From positions 1 to 25,098 of the forward strand of contig JBMOHV010000024.1 in the NCBI GenBank assembly GCA_049317645.1: a stretch of 25,098 nt of DNA, given 5' to 3'. The notes beneath the pieces were generated by a model, which was given only the letters and a program-made list of their open reading frames with translations, made no database searches and was not told where the DNA came from. The position numbers and the translations under genes were made by a program. This stretch comes from SYHX01 sp049317645 (GTDB lineage: Bacteria; Bacteroidota; Bacteroidia; UBA7662). This document shows positions 14,483-21,866 of the stretch, one piece after another; position 1 is the stretch's first letter; the number at the start of each line of letters is the position of its first letter.

Positions 14483-15984
14483 GAGGATTTGGTTTTGACC
14501 GACCTGCGAGCCGTGGAACGCCCCTTGACAGGGGCCATGGAGGCGGCGGAACGAGCACGCAAAAATGCATACAAAAGGCGAACACCGTGGCCGGTCGCGT
14601 GTTTGCCCCGGTAACCGCTTTCTTTATCCAAAAAGGCCGGACCGGCTATATCCAAATGCACCCAAGGGTAATCGGTAAAATGCTCCAAGAACTTGGCCGC
14701 GGTGATGGCCCCGGCTTCCCGGCCCCCGATATTCTTGAGGTCCGCGACCGGGGTCCGAATCATATCCCCGTATTCGTCCCACAAGGGCAAAGGCACAAGG
14801 CGCTCGTAAGTGGCCATGCCGGCCTCCAACAAGGTCGAAATCAACCCCGTATCGGCCGTCCCCATGCAGGGGGTGCCTTGACTACCCAAGGCCATGACAG
14901 CGGAACCTGTCAACGTAGCCAAATCCAAGACCAGCGAAGGCTTGAAACGCTTGGCATAATGCAAGGCATCCGCCAGAATTAGCCGCCCCTCCGCATCCGT
15001 GTTCAAAACTTCCACCGTGGTCCCGTCCGATATCCGAATGACATCGCCCGGGGCATACGCATCACCCCCGGGGCGATTGTCCGTGGCCGGAACCAAGGCC
15101 ACGACATGCAAGGGCAATTGGTTCGCAGCCACCGCCTGCATCACCGCTCCAACAGCTGCCGCCCCGGCCATGTCACATTTCATGGTATCCATGCTTCCGG
15201 GGGTCGGTTTGAGGCTGAGGCCGCCGGTATCGTAAACCACTCCTTTGCCAACCAAAACCACCGGGGAACCGACCGGTGCATTTCGATGTTTGTATTCCAT
15301 CACCGTGAAGGTCGGAGGTCGCACCGAACCCTGGTTGACGGCCAACAGCCCCCCCATGCCCTCCTTGCGGATTCTGGCCTCGTTCCAAACCGTCACCTTG
15401 AACCCGTATTGACGACCGGAACGTCGAAAGGCTTGGGCCAATTCGGTGGCCCCCAACACAGACTGAGGTTCATTCACCCAATCCCTGGCTGTGAAAACAG
15501 CCTTGGAAACTTCGATAAGCTCCTGAAGACGATTTTGAGGCAGATTTTCGGCATGAATGCGCAAAGGCGCCGGCCAACCTTCCTTGGGCTTTTTGCGGTA
15601 ACGATCAAAGCGATACGAAGCCAAGATCAAGCCTTCAATCAAGGCCAGATGGGCATCCACACCAACTTCGGACCTGGTTTTCAGGGTTTTGATTTTGTGA
15701 GCCCGGCACAAACGTTCCAAACGGTATCCCGCCATTCGCAGGGCTTCATCGCGGCGATGCAGGGCATCCATCCCATAAGAGGCCTTCTGCTCCTTCAACA
15801 CATAAACCCAAACGGCCGCAGGCGCCAAAACCACCTGCACCCATTCCCCTTCGGGATACGCCACATGCTCGAGAACCGAATGCCATGCGGGCGCTGCTGT
15901 TGAACGCAAAGCCTTCACATTCTCAAAAACCAAGGCCGATGCAGCGGAAGGGTTGGCCTTGGTGGACAAAAAAACGGGTATCAT
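14479..15984 (-). CDS. Leucyl aminopeptidase (M17 family)
   Basis: M17 enzymes are cytosolic hexameric di-zinc aminopeptidases that trim peptides from the N-terminus. From ATG 15984 the product has 501 residues, with a divergent N-terminal domain (1 to about 160) and a conserved catalytic domain. Metal and active-site residues visible are Lys247 (LVGKGV), Asp252 (YDTGG), Asp271 (MKCDMAGAAAV), and Asp330 and Glu332 with Arg334 in the signature NTDAEGRL (328-335). The C-terminus is a basic tail. The longer frame to 16044 would overlap the VIT gene, so ATG 15984 with a 19-bp gap is chosen. It overlaps pdxA by four bases. Confidence 0.94.
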   Translation of the reverse strand: MIPVFLSTKANPSAASALVFENVKALRSTAAPAWHSVLEHVAYPEGEWVQVVLAPAAVWVYVLKEQKASYGMDALHRRDEALRMAGYRLERLCRAHKIKTLKTRSEVGVDAHLALIEGLILASYRFDRYRKKPKEGWPAPLRIHAENLPQNRLQELIEVSKAVFTARDWVNEPQSVLGATELAQAFRRSGRQYGFKVTVWNEARIRKEGMGGLLAVNQGSVRPPTFTVMEYKHRNAPVGSPVVLVGKGVVYDTGGLSLKPTPGSMDTMKCDMAGAAAVGAVMQAVAANQLPLHVVALVPATDNRPGGDAYAPGDVIRISDGTTVEVLNTDAEGRLILADALHYAKRFKPSLVLDLATLTGSAVMALGSQGTPCMGTADTGLISTLLEAGMATYERLVPLPLWDEYGDMIRTPVADLKNIGGREAGAITAAKFLEHFTDYPWVHLDIAGPAFLDKESGYRGKHATGHGVRLLYAFLRARSAASMAPVKGRSTARRSVKTKSS

Positions 15985-16003
15985 AACATGGAATTTAGGG
16001 GGT

Positions 16004-16792
16004 TCAGGTGCCCAGCCATTTTTCGAGGACAAAGCCAGCCACAAAGGAAAGGGCCGAAGCCAAAGAGCCCAGGATCAAGGTTTCGCTCATGCTACGCCAG
16101 GGTGTCAGGGCGGTAACCCGGCTCTTGAGCCAACCAATCCCAAGAAATCCCGCAGAGGTCAAGGCCGAGGCCAACCAAAACAAAGACAAAGAAGCCGATT
16201 GATGGAGCTCGGAAGGGGTCCATAGCGCATGGATCACAAATGTCAACAAGGGGATGGTTCCGACCATCAAAAACGAAGCAAAGGTCGCTGCACCGCAGGC
16301 CAGAGGGGATTTGGTGTCTTCCACCATTTCCAACTCCTCCTTCATCATGACTTCGATCCAGCGCTCCTTGTCCGCGGTGATGGTATTCACCACTTGTTCA
16401 AGCAGTTCCCCTTCAAAACCTTTGGCCTGGTATATTTCGCGGATTTCCTCTCTTTCTTTTTCGGGGAGGTGATCGACCTCCCAGGCCTCAATCGCTCGTT
16501 GTTTGCGGTAATGATCCCGTTCTGTTTTTTTGCTGAGATAGGCACCCACGCTCATGGCAAAACCATCCGCAACCAAATTGGCCAAACCCAGGATCAAAAT
16601 AACAGCCGTCGACAAACCGGCCCCCGCTGCGGCCGATACCACGGCGAAGGTGGTTACCGAACCGTCGATACCCCCATAGACCAATTCCCCCATGTACTTG
16701 GACAGGGAGGTTGGCATTCCGTTATCGGTTCGGTGCAAGACCGATTCGTGGTGATGCGGATGAGAACTGCCATGGGGTGCGCGCTCGCTCAT
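16004..16792 (-). CDS. VIT1/CCC1-family metal transporter
   Basis: VIT/CCC1 proteins move Fe2+ or Mn2+ out of the cytosol, usually by proton antiport. The 262-residue product has a His-rich N-terminus (residues 7-20, with HPHHHE at 11-16) and two membrane segments (about 36-60 and 61-85). A cytosolic Glu-rich domain (about 89-157, EKEREEIREIYQAKGFEGEL and KEELEM) provides the metal-binding carboxylates. Three further membrane segments follow (about 162-190, 200-222, 236-258). GELVYGGIDGSVTTFAVV (35-52) is the family's first-helix signature. The ATG at 16792 heads the minus-strand run and has a TATCTTTG box 4 bp upstream. Met26 is an alternative start without the His-rich tail. Metal identity cannot be read from sequence. 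Confidence 0.9.
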   Translation of the reverse strand: MSERAPHGSSHPHHHESVLHRTDNGMPTSLSKYMGELVYGGIDGSVTTFAVVSAAAGAGLSTAVILILGLANLVADGFAMSVGAYLSKKTERDHYRKQRAIEAWEVDHLPEKEREEIREIYQAKGFEGELLEQVVNTITADKERWIEVMMKEELEMVEDTKSPLACGAATFASFLMVGTIPLLTFVIHALWTPSELHQSASLSLFWLASALTSAGFLGIGWLKSRVTALTPWRSMSETLILGSLASALSFVAGFVLEKWLGT

Positions 16793-16796
16793 GTTT

Positions 16797-16804
16797 CAAA
16801 GATA
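16797..16804 (-). promoter_or_regulatory. Bacteroidota -7 box (TATCTTTG) abutting the VIT start
   Basis: A perfect TAnnTTTG match ends only 4 bp before the VIT ATG. A TTTG stands 15 bp upstream (minus strand of 16820-16823), shorter than the usual spacing of about 19. If used, transcription would begin at or next to the ATG, giving a leaderless message. Confidence 0.5.
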
Positions 16805-16828
16805 CCGACGAGACCCCTCCAAAATCCC

Positions 16829-16836
16829 TATTTTTG
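16829..16836 (+). promoter_or_regulatory. Bacteroidota -7 box (TATTTTTG) for the HAD hydrolase
   Basis: A perfect TAnnTTTG match lies 29 bp before ATG 16866, in the 73-bp divergent region with the VIT gene. No TTTG -33 box is seen at the usual distance. It would give a leader of about 25 bases and supports the start at 16866, since an in-frame start at 16791 would put the box inside the gene. Confidence 0.45.
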
Positions 16837-16865
16837 GGCCTAAACCATCGCCAAAAACCGAACCC

Positions 16866-17246
16866 ATGACAGTTGCAATTGATTTTGACGGCGTACTCCA
16901 CGGCTACAGCCAAGGCTGGCAAGATGGCCGTATCTACGATCCCCCGGTGCCAGGCAGCCGAGAAGCCCTGGAAGCCATGAAGGCCCAAGGATGGAAAATC
17001 TACATTTACTCGACCCGCAGTAACAAACTTTACCACAAGGAACAATTCAAAGATCAGGAACTAGCCATGAAAACTTGGCTGGAAGAACACAAGATACCTT
17101 ACGATCGTATCTGGGGTTTTGGCAAACCCATGGCCGAGATTTATATCGACGATCGAGCCCTGACCTTTCGCGGGAATTGGGAGGAAACCCTCCTGGAGGC
17201 CCAAGGATTTTCGCCCTGGAACCGCCCCCCTAAAAATCAACAATGA
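16866..17246 (+). CDS. Small HAD-superfamily hydrolase
   Basis: The 126-residue product has the HAD signatures in order. Motif I is AIDFDGVL with nucleophile Asp6 and Asp8. A motif II-like STRS is at 49-52. Lys87 (GFGKPMAEIYIDD) and the acidic motif IV pair Asp95-Asp96 follow. There is no room for a large cap domain. The pattern (pvpGSREALEAMKAQG, then STR, then IDDRALTFRGNW) matches small phosphatase-like HAD proteins found in bacteria and phages. The substrate is unknown. A longer frame begins at 16791, overlapping the VIT start; ATG 16866 is chosen because the catalytic strand normally starts at the N-terminus. The last 17 bp overlap the 3' end of the TonB-dependent receptor gene. Confidence 0.85.
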   Translation: MTVAIDFDGVLHGYSQGWQDGRIYDPPVPGSREALEAMKAQGWKIYIYSTRSNKLYHKEQFKDQELAMKTWLEEHKIPYDRIWGFGKPMAEIYIDDRALTFRGNWEETLLEAQGFSPWNRPPKNQQ

Positions 17247-19728
17247 CCCCCACCGTTGGAAGTAATTGTCCGGCTGTATTGGGAATATTGGAAGCGCGGT
17301 AACGACTGGGATCCGAGGGATCGCTCACCAAGGCCCCTGTCACCCGATCCCGATCTGCTACCAGGAAGGCTGGGCCTTGGGTTTGTTGATTCAATGCGTT
17401 TTGGATATCCAGGTAGAGATTCAGGGCCCAACCCTTGAATTCCCATTTGCGATCCACCCGAATGTCCAATTGCATGGTCGCACTGCTCCGGTTGGCATTG
17501 AGGCGGTCATAATCCAAGAAAGGCCGACCCAATTGATCCCAAATGACTTTGTTCAGTGAACTCGAATCAAAAGGCGTGAACGGAGTTCCTCCCACGTAAC
17601 GATACCTCATCCCAATCTCCCAGTTTTTGGCAAAAATCTTGCCGCCTGTCAGGGTTAACAACCAGCGATTATCCCAGGCCGAGGGCGTGGGGGCTGAAGG
17701 CAAGCCACTGCTAATCCGGTTTTCAAAGAGCGAACGGACCCAGGTCAAGGCCATAATCCCGTAAAAGCCCTTGTTAAGTTTTTGTTGCAACAACAGTTCC
17801 AAGCCATAGGTCTTACCGGAACCTTCCGAACGTGCGGGTTCGTTTCCGATGATCCCAAAATCCGCTCCCAAATTGGCCAAACTAATCCCCCGATCTTGCA
17901 AAACAGGCACGTTGGAATAGCCTTTGTAAAAGGACTCCAGGGTCGCCCGAAAGGTCTTGCCTCCAAAGTATTCCACCCCTGCAACCCAATGATCACTGCC
18001 CATGAATCGAAGCCCGTTGTTACGATTCACGAATTCACCGTCGGTGGATGTTTTGAATCCCAACAAGGTATAGGCGGGCAGTTGATAATACATGCCGGTA
18101 TTGGCATTCAAGGTCCAACGGGGGGCGAAATTATAGGAAAGGGAAAGCCTCGGCGAAAACTGCTCGAACAAGCGAGAAGTGGAGGGCGCCCAATCGCAGG
18201 CATCCAGGCGCAACCCTGCACTGGTGACCAAGAGGCTCCCAAAATACGATTTGGAAACCTGCCCAAAAAGACCCATTCGGTTAAATCGCAATTCCGACTC
18301 AAAGCGGCGACTCACCAATTGGACAGCCCCAGCCCCGGAAGCAGTATCGGCCACCAATTCCTTGGACTCGTTGCGGACGGCGTAACGAGAACGCTCCAAG
18401 CTGAGGCCGTAGGATATCTTGAGCCCCGAACGGCTGCGTAACTGATGCTCAAAACGAAAACGATTGTCGCTTTCTTGGGACTCGTAATCCTGGAGACGAA
18501 GGCTGTCCTCGTTGTTGTTGAGATGCTTGTATTGAACATTGTTGAGCATATTTCGACTCAGCACAAAAGTCATCACACCCGATTTTGCGAAATGCTTGTA
18601 AACCAACCCATTGGTATAGTTCCATTGGGTCGTCACAGGCAAATAACCCAATATATATCGTTGCTGATCAACAAGTTCCGTATCCACTTTGGGGTTCAGT
18701 GCCGGATCGTAACTGAGGTTGAGGGAAGTGTTCAATTGAAATTGATCGATGGCCCCCAGCCCCACAAAATAAATTTCATTGCGATCATCAATCCGGTGTT
18801 TGATTTTGGCCTGAAATCCATTAAAGGTTGGTAAGAACGGGAGTCCTATCGCGGAGAACAAAAACTGCAAATAGCTTCGGCGAGCCGAAACCACGTAGGA
18901 TGTTTTGGGGCCCAGGGGACCTTCGGCGATCAGTCCTATATCGCTGGCGCCCACGATGGAACGGAAGGCCGCCCGATCGGTACGGGCATCTTTTTGGCGA
19001 AATTCAAAGACCGAGCTGAGGGCATTCCCCCGGTTGGCAGGAAAGGCCCCGGAGTAAAAATCGACCTCCCGAATCATGTCGACGTTGATAATCCCGACCG
19101 GCCCCCCGGAACTCCCTTGGGTTGCAAAGTGATTAATGACCGGGACCTCGACCCCATCCAAAAAAAAGCGATTTTCGTTCGGAGCCCCCCCACGGATCAC
19201 AATATCGTTTCGAAAACTAACCCCCGACGAGACCCCGGGCAGGGATTGGATGGCTTTGGACAGGTCCCGGTTCCCACCCGGATTGCGCTGAATTTCAGCA
19301 ACTCCAATATTGCGCAAGGAAAGGGGGCTTTCCTCGGTCCTCGAGAAAGCCGAAGACTGCACCTCAACCGCCTGCAACAAGCGACTATCGCTCTCCAATT
19401 CAACATCCAAAAGGGCAACGCGGGCATCGCTGACCTGGATTTCAAAAAAGGTCTTGGGCTTGTACCCTAGAAAAGAAACCGTCACATTGTAAAAACCGCG
19501 CTCCAAGCCATCGATGGTGTAAACGCCCTGCTCGTTGGTGGTCGTCCCTCGCGTTGTACCCACCAAAACCACGTTGGCAAAACCAATGGGTTGCCCGGTT
19601 AAGGCATCCCTCACCTTCCCGGTGATTTTGCCCTTTTGGGCGTAGGCTGCAGGGGCAGCCCCTCCCAAGAGGACCATCAGCAGCAGGATCATGCCCAAAA
19701 AGGGCTTCGAATTAGGAATGCGATTCAT
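17230..19728 (-). CDS. TonB-dependent outer-membrane receptor
   Basis: This 832-residue protein has a signal peptide (about 1-30, ending AAYA before QKG) and a carboxypeptidase-regulatory-like domain (about 34-112, KITGKVRDALTGQPIGFANV). A plug domain follows (about 130-247), with SLPGVSSG, NDIVIRGGAPNENRFFLDGVEVP and the DFYSGAFPANRG strand. A long C-terminal beta-barrel ends in TVGVIVDF with terminal Phe. It is not paired with a SusD gene, so glycan uptake is not indicated; metal chelates or other small ligands are possible. It follows the carotenoid ketolase gene with a 17-bp overlap. It is tail-to-tail with the HAD gene with another 17-bp overlap. The ligand is unknown. Confidence 0.93.
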   Translation of the reverse strand: MNRIPNSKPFLGMILLLMVLLGGAAPAAYAQKGKITGKVRDALTGQPIGFANVVLVGTTRGTTTNEQGVYTIDGLERGFYNVTVSFLGYKPKTFFEIQVSDARVALLDVELESDSRLLQAVEVQSSAFSRTEESPLSLRNIGVAEIQRNPGGNRDLSKAIQSLPGVSSGVSFRNDIVIRGGAPNENRFFLDGVEVPVINHFATQGSSGGPVGIINVDMIREVDFYSGAFPANRGNALSSVFEFRQKDARTDRAAFRSIVGASDIGLIAEGPLGPKTSYVVSARRSYLQFLFSAIGLPFLPTFNGFQAKIKHRIDDRNEIYFVGLGAIDQFQLNTSLNLSYDPALNPKVDTELVDQQRYILGYLPVTTQWNYTNGLVYKHFAKSGVMTFVLSRNMLNNVQYKHLNNNEDSLRLQDYESQESDNRFRFEHQLRSRSGLKISYGLSLERSRYAVRNESKELVADTASGAGAVQLVSRRFESELRFNRMGLFGQVSKSYFGSLLVTSAGLRLDACDWAPSTSRLFEQFSPRLSLSYNFAPRWTLNANTGMYYQLPAYTLLGFKTSTDGEFVNRNNGLRFMGSDHWVAGVEYFGGKTFRATLESFYKGYSNVPVLQDRGISLANLGADFGIIGNEPARSEGSGKTYGLELLLQQKLNKGFYGIMALTWVRSLFENRISSGLPSAPTPSAWDNRWLLTLTGGKIFAKNWEIGMRYRYVGGTPFTPFDSSSLNKVIWDQLGRPFLDYDRLNANRSSATMQLDIRVDRKWEFKGWALNLYLDIQNALNQQTQGPAFLVADRDRVTGALVSDPSDPSRYRASNIPNTAGQLLPTVGVIVDF

Positions 19729-20551
19729 GAATAGGTTCGTTTGGATGATGTTTGGTTAGGTACAACTGCCACCAAGGAATACCCGGGGCTTCGTGGTGCT
19801 CCCAATGGTACCCAAAAAAATAGCAGGTCAAAAAGGCCCAGAGGTGATTGGTGGGCAGGCTCCTGGACCGGTGTTCATTGTCTGGAACAAGGCCGTTGGC
19901 TGGATCACTCAAATGCGGAAGGTAGGTTCCAAAATAAAAAAGCTGCATCAAGCCCGCTATCGACGGAACAATGTAAAACTGGAGCATTGATGTTGGGTCA
20001 ACCCCTTTGGCTTTGAGCAAATTAAACAAAACAGCGCATAACAAAACCTGGGTCCAACGGACGTAGTACGTGATGAATTTCCAAAACCAAGGCAAAAATC
20101 GCGGCGGGCCAAAATCGGGGTCCTCATCGGTTCCTACGAAGCGATGGTGTCGGTGGTGTTCTGGTAACATTCGAGACCAGGAATTAAAGGCAAAAGCCCA
20201 CAGGCAGAGACGACCCACGAGGCGATTCAAAGCGGGACGATGACTTACGGTACCGTGCATGGCATCGTGAGCCGTGATAAAAAGCCCGGTAAACAAAAAG
20301 GTCTGCAAGGCCATCAATAACCACAGCAGAGGATCGGACCAGGACCAAGAGACGCTGCAGCCCCCCACAAGAAGCCCCGCCCAAGCCAACATAATCAAAG
20401 AAGCCAGGCCCAAACCCCAACCCTGACGAATCCTATGTTGAACCTTCGCCCGGAATTCCGGGGCGTGGCCAGGGAATGCAGGCTCCCTCAAGGCTTTTCG
20501 ATTTGACGAATCAAACGCGATGAATTCGGCGATGTCCAAGGCAAAAACCAA
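19712..20551 (-). CDS. crtW: Beta-carotene ketolase, CrtW type
   Basis: CrtW is a membrane di-iron oxygenase that adds keto groups to carotenoid rings, giving canthaxanthin- or astaxanthin-like pigments. The 279-residue product has hydrophobic segments near 45-65 and 74-93. The histidine clusters are HDAMH (95-99), EHHRHH (131-136) and YHWEHHEAPGIPWW (248-261), with TDEDPDF (141-147), FGTYLPH (207-213) and NEHRSRS (225-231) as in CrtW. These separate it from CrtZ hydroxylases and most acyl desaturases. The ATG at 20551 overlaps the peroxidase gene by 64 bp. A TTG at 20491 would give 259 residues and a four-base TTGA overlap, and is a real alternative. No other carotenoid gene is in view. Confidence 0.87.
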   Translation of the reverse strand: MVFALDIAEFIAFDSSNRKALREPAFPGHAPEFRAKVQHRIRQGWGLGLASLIMLAWAGLLVGGCSVSWSWSDPLLWLLMALQTFLFTGLFITAHDAMHGTVSHRPALNRLVGRLCLWAFAFNSWSRMLPEHHRHHRFVGTDEDPDFGPPRFLPWFWKFITYYVRWTQVLLCAVLFNLLKAKGVDPTSMLQFYIVPSIAGLMQLFYFGTYLPHLSDPANGLVPDNEHRSRSLPTNHLWAFLTCYFFGYHWEHHEAPGIPWWQLYLTKHHPNEPIHESHS

Positions 20552-21090
20552 TCGACCAATCGCCCCTTTTCGTCAATCAAATACTTCTGGTAATTCCACC
20601 AAATCCGGGTGGAAAAGGCGCCGTTGAGTTCCTTGGATGTTAACCATTCCAGCACCGAATCCTTGTTGGACCCACGGAGGGTCCCTTTGGCCAGGATCAA
20701 AAATTCAACACCGTAATTGCGAAGGCAGTGTTCACCGATTTGGGGGCCGTTGAGGGGCTCCTGCCCGATAAAATCATTGGTTGGAATCCCAACCACGAGC
20801 AACCGTCCTTTGTAACGATTCTGAAGATTTTGGAGGTCCTTCAATTGGGGAGCCAGTCCGCAACCGGTAGCCGTATTGACCAACAAGACCTTTCGGCCAC
20901 GAAAAGCCTCGAAAGAAATGGTTTTGCCATCGAGATCCTGGGCCTTTAACTGATAAAAATTCATTGTTGCGGTGGGGGGTGAGGCGGCTTGAACGAAGCT
21001 AAAAAGATAAGAAGCCAGCCCTAAAGAACCCAGAATTACCAAAGACACGGTCCAAGCGCGCTTCCTCGTCCATCGGTGGTTCATTCTCAT
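20488..21090 (-). CDS. Exported or membrane-anchored glutathione peroxidase-like thiol peroxidase
   Basis: GPx-family enzymes reduce hydroperoxides; bacterial Cys forms mostly use thioredoxin. The 200-residue product has an N-terminal hydrophobic segment (about 13-35) after a basic start, which indicates export or membrane anchoring. The catalytic tetrad is visible: Cys77 (NTATGCGLAPQ), Gln110 (FIGQEPLNG), Trp165 and Asn166 (WWNYQKYLID). Cys122 (EHCLRNYGVEF) sits where two-cysteine GPx proteins carry the resolving cysteine. The usual FPCNQF motif is changed to IPTNDF. The start is ATG 21090, or ATG 21084 two codons later. It is the first gene of a unit with crtW and the receptor, diverging from mtgA across 78 bp. 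Confidence 0.88.
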   Translation of the reverse strand: MRMNHRWTRKRAWTVSLVILGSLGLASYLFSFVQAASPPTATMNFYQLKAQDLDGKTISFEAFRGRKVLLVNTATGCGLAPQLKDLQNLQNRYKGRLLVVGIPTNDFIGQEPLNGPQIGEHCLRNYGVEFLILAKGTLRGSNKDSVLEWLTSKELNGAFSTRIWWNYQKYLIDEKGRLVDWFLPWTSPNSSRLIRQIEKP

Positions 21091-21132
21091 GGGGCTAAAC
21101 TACTTTCAAAAACAACGCAGACGAAGGGTTTG

Positions 21133-21164
21133 TTTGCTACCCGAGGCCAAGAGGCTTAATTTTG
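21133..21164 (+). promoter_or_regulatory. Bacteroidota promoter (TTTG-N20-TAATTTTG) for mtgA
   Basis: TTTG at 21133-21136 (another TTTG at 21129-21132) is followed after 20 bp by TAATTTTG at 21157-21164, a full match to the -33/-7 consensus of Bacteroidota. The -7 box ends 4 bp before ATG 21169, so transcription would start at or beside the start codon. This is the best complete promoter in the window. Confidence 0.6.
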
Positions 21165-21168
21165 GTGC

Positions 21169-21846
21169 ATGCTGGGGAAAATTCTTCGATTCCTTCTGGT
21201 CTTGTGGTTGAGTACCCTGGGACTTACCCTTCTCTACCGTTGGATTCCGGTCCCACTGACCCCTCTCATGGTTTTGCGTTTGTTGGAGGAGCCTCAACCT
21301 GGCCAGGTCCATCGTTGGTACAGGGATTGGGTACCTATGGAAGAGGTTTCCCCTCATTTGATCCAGGCTGCCGTTGCCGCCGAAGACCAACACTTCATGA
21401 GCCATAACGGCTTTGACCTGGACGCGATTCAAAAGGCCTATCAACGGAATCAAAGCGGAAAGAAACAAAAGCTTGGAGGATCGACCATCTCGCAGCAAAC
21501 CGCCAAAAATGTTTTTTTGTGGCCAGCCCGGAATTATTTGCGCAAGGGCTTGGAGGTTTATTTCACCCTGACCATCGAATGGTTGTGGCCCAAGCGGCGA
21601 ATTATGGAGGTTTACCTCAATAGCATTGAGATGGGCCCAGGAATCTATGGGGCCGAGGCGGCGGCTCAGCATTACTTCAAGAAGCCGGCGGCTCAGCTTA
21701 CCAAGCGTGAAGCCGCCCTCTTGGTCGCTGCCTTCCCCAATCCGCGCCAACGCAATCCATCGCAACCGACGGCCTACCTGCGACGACGGGCATCCAAAAT
21801 TCAACGACTGATGCGTCAAATTGGGCCTGTCCAATTAGACCAGTAG
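21169..21846 (+). CDS. mtgA: Monofunctional peptidoglycan glycosyltransferase MtgA
   Basis: MtgA polymerises lipid II into glycan strands at the outer face of the inner membrane. The 225-residue product has an N-terminal membrane anchor (about 5-24) and one GT51 domain, with no transpeptidase domain. Motifs are AAEDQHFMSHNGFD with catalytic Glu72 (71-83), GGSTISQQTAKN (103-114), and KRRIMEVYLNSIEMGPGIYGAEAAA (142-166) with the second conserved Glu154. The last is listed here by position with key residues Arg143, Asn151 and Glu154. It diverges from the peroxidase gene, has a full promoter directly upstream, and is followed after 20 bp by the LptF/G-type gene. Confidence 0.94.
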   Translation: MLGKILRFLLVLWLSTLGLTLLYRWIPVPLTPLMVLRLLEEPQPGQVHRWYRDWVPMEEVSPHLIQAAVAAEDQHFMSHNGFDLDAIQKAYQRNQSGKKQKLGGSTISQQTAKNVFLWPARNYLRKGLEVYFTLTIEWLWPKRRIMEVYLNSIEMGPGIYGAEAAAQHYFKKPAAQLTKREAALLVAAFPNPRQRNPSQPTAYLRRRASKIQRLMRQIGPVQLDQ

Positions 21847-21855
21847 CCTGATACA

Positions 21856-21863
21856 CCCCCCCC
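21856..21863 (+). other. C8 homopolymer before the LptF/G-type gene
   Basis: Eight consecutive C lie three bases before the GTG start at 21867, in the 20-bp gap after mtgA. It parallels the C9 tract before purQ and takes the place where a Shine-Dalgarno sequence would be. Confidence 0.75.
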
Positions 21864-21866
21864 ACC

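Noticed and set aside
16791..16865. Longer HAD start overlapping the VIT start codon
   Set aside because: HAD motif I normally lies at the extreme N-terminus, and the -7 box at 16829 would fall inside the gene.
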